Shown here piece by piece: positions 60,183 through 64,000 of a DNA stretch of 64,000 bases. The notes beneath the pieces were generated by a model. It saw nothing but the letters and a program-made list of their open reading frames with translations. It had not been told where the DNA came from and did no database searches. The position numbers and the translations under genes are program-made. This stretch comes from Gloeopeniophorella convolvens (lineage: Eukaryota > Basidiomycota > Agaricomycetes > Russulales), in assembly GCA_022496205.1 (NCBI GenBank), contig WTXD01000001.1, forward strand, positions 1,984,001 through 2,048,000, read 5' to 3'. Within the stretch, counting starts at the first letter, position 1; every line of letters begins with the position of its first letter.

Positions 60183-61328
60183 TCACAGGTGCAACATGCT
60201 TTCGATGCGCTGAACCGGTACTTGCTCCTTCACGTACTTGTCAAACCAGCTGACGATCCCGTTTGCACTCGCCTCCTTCACCCAGCGCTGCATCGGCACG
60301 TTCGGGTCACCGCGCGTGCCGAAGCCGTGCGGCGCGCCCGCGAACACCTGGAGGTGGTGCGGTGTGCCTTTTTCGAGGAGAATCTCCTCTGCGCGGTGGC
60401 GCGACGCTCGGGGAAACAGGAAGTCGTCTGGAGGAGGCATATGTAAGGAACGAACGTAGAGCATGCGCCTAGGTTACGCACCGTTGCTCGAGATAAAGAC
60501 GGGTTCTGTAATATAGATAGGAACGTAAGCATAGTGGGGACGGGCTGACATGAAGGATAGACTGACTGATGGCATTCTTGAAGTGACTCTCGTTCAAGCC
60601 GGTAGGGTGGACGATAGCAACTACGAAAAGACGCATTGGGTTGGTGCATATATGGCCTGTTTCAGACTGCGGCTCACCTGCTTTGACCTCCTCCGTGGCG
60701 GCGAGGAGCAGGGTGTCAGGTGCACCGAAGCAATATCCTGCATATTGTCGTGAGAAGGCATTAGGTATGATGTATGCAGAAACTACGTACCGGCTGCAGC
60801 GTAGGCTGCATCGGACGTTCCTGAATGAACAAGTCTCATGATTTCGCGCCGGAAATAAGAATAGCGACAATGCATACCGAACTTCACCTTGGCCGCCTCG
60901 AACCAAATCGGCACAAGCTCGAACGCGCGGATGCGCTTGGGCGCCATCCATTTGAGGATATCAAGCTGGGGATCCTTCTCCATCTGCTTATGCAGGAGCT
61001 CACCCTCGAAGTAGTCGGGCGAGATGACCAGGTAGCCTGCAGCATGTTAGACACGAAATCATGGGATACAAACCAACTCACCCTGCGAGGCGTACTGGTC
61101 GATCAGGAGCTGGTTGTTGATATGCAGAGGGCTGAATACATCCGAGAAGTACAGAATGATGTGCTTGTATTTCTCCTGCCTTTCGCCAGGCGGATACGAG
61201 ACGTAGGTCTGCAAGTTTCCAACGTGCTGTACTTCTCCCCTGGCTTCCCCTGTGTGGATGAAGCCGCGCACGCAGCATTCCTGAGGAGGGCCGGCAAGAA
61301 CAGGGTCATGAGAGTGAGTCATTGCCAA
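60183..61328 (-). CDS. Dienelactone hydrolase family protein, copy 2
   Basis: Paralogue of the gene at 54224-55309 with similar exon layout. It starts MAMTHSHDPVLAGPPQECC; an ATG two codons later is possible. Exons then give IILYFSDVFSPLHINNQLLI, YLVISPDYFEGELLHKQ, LVPIWFEAAKVKFG, AGYCFGAPDTLLLAATEEV (Cys nucleophile), IVHPTGLNESHFKNA, KPVFISSNDDFLFPRASRHR (catalytic Asp region) and VFAGAPHGFGTRGDPNVPMQ (catalytic His). The end is GIVSWFDKYVKEQVPVQ, stop at 60183. All triad residues are present. The two copies differ enough to be an older duplication. Substrate unknown. Confidence 0.9.
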
Positions 61329-61718
61329 TTCTCGTGCAGCAAGGGGCAGAGCAGAGTAGAGAAGGTATGTTGGGTTGGCGACAAGAACGGCTGATAGGGA
61401 GGTTGCATCTTAAATATACGTCGAAGAGGCGACGCGTCATCAGGAGCACCCAAGTCGTAGGTCCGCAACTGAAGCCCATCCTTGTACATGATTGCCAAAG
61501 GAGAGTTGGCGGAAGTTGGGCGGCAGCCCTGGGTCCTATTGATGGTGAGTGAGAGAAATGATATTGGTACGTAAGCGGCACATTGGGCGCCGCGATGTTT
61601 GAGCTTGGTCAGTCATTTGGCGCCGTTCAAAACGTCGGGCACGGCATCGGCGAGCGATTGCTAGCCGACTCCTCGCCCGAGGCACTGCGGCCAACTGCGG
61701 CACCCCTCGCCGCCCACC
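61329..61718. other. Divergent promoter region of DLH copy 2 and ATG101
   Basis: No gene recognised between the two divergent start codons. Confidence 0.5.
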
Positions 61719-62610
61719 ATGAACAACACGCATGCAACCGTATCAATAGACATAGTCAGCCTGCTCTCCCGGCGCCGGATTATAGTTGGCTGACGCAGCA
61801 GACAGGTTCTCGATCGCCAAAACACCCGCGAGATCCTCCGCGCATTGCTGCACGCCATTCTCTTTCACCGCCTCTTCGGTACCATCAAGCCGCAGACATT
61901 TGAAGTCCTCGACGTCACCATGGTGCGTGCCCCGTTTCTATTACGCTCATATTTCCCTGTTGACTAGATCAAATAGCCGGGTGTCGCGGATCCGGCAATG
62001 GAGCGCTTGGTCGAAGACAAAGTGGACACTTTCTGGAAGGGCCTTGAGAACGTCCCACAGAAGCGGGGCCAGGTTCGTCAGCAGTTACATCCTGCACCCG
62101 AGCGCGAGTTCACATGTGGCCATTCAGATCTCCGTCACCCTCTCGAGAAAGGACCAGAAGAAGGCGTGGCTTGGTATTACTACGTACGAGGTAAGTCTCT
62201 CTGCCAATCGAGGGTCTCCAACGCATTGATCCTGATCATTACGCCCTGCAGGAGGAAGTTGCGTGGGAGCAATGGTGCGCCTCTCATGACTGCACCCATC
62301 AGCTCGCACATTACCAATGAGTCCCTCCGTGAATCAGGATTATCAACGCTGAGATCCGTCAGCCTAAGTCTGAACAAGGTACGGGCGCGCCTCCTGTCCG
62401 TATGCATGGGCTTCTGACCCCGGACTCCTCGCAGAGCGTCAACAGTTCAACCAGAACCTCGCTGCAACCCTGTCGAAGAGCCTGCGCACGATGCTCACGC
62501 ACACGTCCTCCGAGCAGGGTCGTGGCGCTGTTCCCCCAATTACCAACGCTGAAGTCTCCCCTTTCCCGCTCAAGATTTCGGTGCGGGTAGGGGACGTCGA
62601 GCTTGGCTAG
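61719..62610 (+). CDS. ATG101: Autophagy-related protein 101
   Basis: Subunit of the Atg1/ULK kinase complex that pairs with Atg13 through HORMA domains; absent from budding yeast. The first exon (61719-61754, MNNTHATVSIDI) joins VLDRQNTREILRALLHAILFHRLFGTIKPQTFEVLDVTM, the conserved Atg101 N-terminus. Then come PGVADPAMERLVEDKVDTFW, GQISVTLSRKDQKKAWLGIT, EEVAWEQW, IINAEIRQPKSEQ and LAATLSKSLRTMLTHTSSE. The end is GAVPPITNAEVSPFPLKISV, stop at 62610. The Trp residues of EEVAWEQW are in the expected place after KKAW. Six short introns; the first has a weak GTCAGC donor. Confidence 0.92.
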
Positions 62611-63067
62611 ACACAGGCACAAGATTTACAATCGTAGAATGGGCATCTTCCCAAGACCATCCACCCGCCGCCAAGGAGCCTGACGATTGAGGCCCCTAGA
62701 ATACTCCATAGACTCGGATGTCGAACGCACGCTCGCGTGCCAACCCTTGTGTTCCCACAGCTAAGCAACTCTGGACCTTGCCCACCAACACGGTGGACAC
62801 TTGTACACTCACATAATCTAGCCGGTTTCATTTAAGGGTACTATCTATACACACCGCACTACAACCCTCGCAAGGCCCCTTCTGTCTCTGTTGGCACACA
62901 GCTGCACAGGGTACCTCATACCGCATATTGTACTTTCCCTGAAATGTAGCAATTGCATCTACTCCAATATCAGCAGCGTCTGTTTCGAATTGGAATGAAC
63001 CTCACCGGTGTTTTCTTTTCAAGCCTGCCCTCATTCTGCTCCGAGAATATAGGACTTCGACGATCAA
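62611..63067. other. Intergenic between ATG101 and tRNA-Ser(CGA)
   Basis: Nothing recognised apart from the ATG101 3' flank. Confidence 0.5.
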
Positions 63068-63169
63068 GGCACTATAGCCAAGTGGTTACGGCGACAGATT
63101 CGAACCGTGTTGATACGCAAACTTATCTGTTTCCCTTTGGGAGCGCAGGTTCAAATCCTGCTGGTGTCG
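63068..63169 (+). tRNA. tRNA-Ser, anticodon CGA, with 20-nt intron
   Basis: Acceptor GGCACTA pairs with TGGTGTC. The D-arm and long variable arm are identical to those of the AGA tRNA 3.1 kb upstream. The anticodon is CGA at 63101-63103, followed by A37. An intron at about 63105-63124 is inserted in the canonical position one base 3' of the anticodon. The stem ACAGA/TCTGT closes perfectly once the intron is removed. It would read UCG. Confidence 0.94.
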
Positions 63170-63401
63170 TTTTGGTGCGGTGTTTTCTTCGTGTGGCAAC
63201 CCCAGCAGTGCCTGGCAGACCGCTCTCCCAGTCATGATCTGCATTCTGTGAGATTTTCAGACTTCGAAATCGTGTAGACCATAAAAATCAACCTCGTCGT
63301 AACATATCGTAAGGTAACTTATAGACAGACAGACGAAGTGGCGAACTATTCCAACTGTATACGGTCGAAGTCTGAGTTAGGGCTGGGTAACCGCCCTCTG
63401 G
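63170..63401. other. Short spacer
   Basis: No feature seen between tRNA-Ser(CGA) and the peroxiredoxin-like gene end. Confidence 0.5.
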
Positions 63402-64000
63402 TCAAGGATATGCGACTCCTGCTTCCTTCATCAGGTCTGCAACTTCGACGTCTGAAATGATGGTCATGAGCGTAAGTGTGCTGTCATCCAAAGAGCAGAG
63501 CGACACCCGTTGACGTACGATCCTCTGTGTGCTTCATGCGGGATGAATACGAGCACGTCGTGCCTGCCAATAGGTTCACATCAGCTCATTCTACGGCACA
63601 GAGCCGAAGACTATACGCACCAGGTCCGAAGACAAAGTCACCGCCAAGCTGCGAGATGTTGCCCTGTTTCCCAATGTGCGAGGGGTTCTTCAAGGGTCCC
63701 CGCTGCACAAAAGAGTGTTCTTCAGGAGGGATGCGCCAGCGAGAAGATTATGTCCATACCCGGATGCTGTAAAGGGTGATGCTGAGCAGTCCTCGCTTGA
63801 TGTAGCTACGTTTCTCCTCGCCGCCCGGCGTGCTTTTGAGGTTCGAGATCATGCCAAGTGTGTCGTACAGCTTGCGGTCCGGGTTCGCATAAATATCGCC
63901 CTTGAATTCGGTGTCGTCTGCGTGAAAGCGCATTAGTGACACTGCAGTGCGAATGACGAGGATGGTGAGAATACTCTTGTAGTTCCCGATCAACTTCCAG
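63402..64000 (-). CDS. AhpC/TSA (peroxiredoxin-like 2) family protein, 5' partial
   Basis: The window catches the C-terminal half. Exons read FKGDIYANPDRKLYDTLGMI, SNLKSTPGGEEKRSYIKRG, then QRGPLKNPSHIGKQGNISQL, GGDFVFGPG, CSYSSRMKHTED and HVEVADLMKEAGVAYP, with stop at 63402. This string is characteristic of fungal proteins with the AhpC/TSA thioredoxin-like fold related to human PRXL2, presumed thiol-dependent redox enzymes. The redox-active N-terminal part with the CxxC-type site lies beyond the window edge, so activity cannot be judged. Short introns are all GT..AG where visible. Confidence 0.85.

Overview
The window is nuclear DNA from a filamentous basidiomycete, most likely an agaricomycete. 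The evidence is GC-rich genes with many introns of about 50 nt (GT..AG, CTRAY branch points) and a typical agaricomycete gene set: F-box/leucine-rich proteins, a MARVEL protein, a DUF6534 membrane protein, a HAM1-like protein, a DUF6606/DUF3638 giant protein, ATG101 and a cofactor-independent phosphoglycerate mutase. I see no intact transposon, CRISPR array or prokaryotic operon.

Layout. 0-10.3 kb: enolase (minus, 3' end outside the window), the circularly permuted ribosome-assembly GTPase NOG2 (minus), an F-box protein (minus), a small secreted Ser/Ala/Thr-repeat protein with a GPI-like tail (plus) and a MARVEL protein (plus). 11.7-16.0 kb: a head-to-tail tandem duplication of about 2.1-2.2 kb, each unit carrying one short-chain dehydrogenase (SDR) gene. 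It ends just before a U2 snRNA gene. 16.6-20.6 kb: DPH4 (minus), an unrecognised gene (plus) and a dispersed repeat. 20.6-30.4 kb: one giant gene of about 3,150 codons with DUF6606/DUF3638/DUF3645 features and ATPase-like motifs. 30.6-40 kb: a second copy of the dispersed repeat leading into iPGM (plus), a tetraspanin (minus), a decayed DUF6534 fragment, unassigned coding-like sequence and an intact DUF6534 gene (minus). 42.4-54 kb: RidA (plus), an F-box protein (minus), ubiquilin DSK2 (plus), a NOPCHAP1-like gene (minus), a third SDR paralogue (plus) and tRNA-dihydrouridine synthase DUS1 (plus). 54-64 kb: two dienelactone-hydrolase paralogues (minus) around a HAM1-like gene (plus), two serine tRNA genes (AGA, and CGA with an intron), ATG101 (plus) and an AhpC/TSA peroxiredoxin-like gene (minus, 5' end outside the window).

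Most genes are housekeeping genes with no operon-like logic. Three ribosome or RNA maturation factors (NOG2, the NOPCHAP1-like protein, DUS1) share the window with U2 snRNA, and the consecutive glycolytic enzymes iPGM and enolase lie about 30 kb apart. The most notable observations are: five introns best explained as GC-AG introns, in four genes; the SDR tandem duplication with a 59-bp near-perfect palindrome inserted in only one promoter; the giant DUF3638 protein with a Walker A and two DExx-like motifs; and a dispersed repeat that encodes the C-terminus of one predicted protein and forms the upstream region of iPGM. All spliced models were made by eye from reading frame and family similarity.
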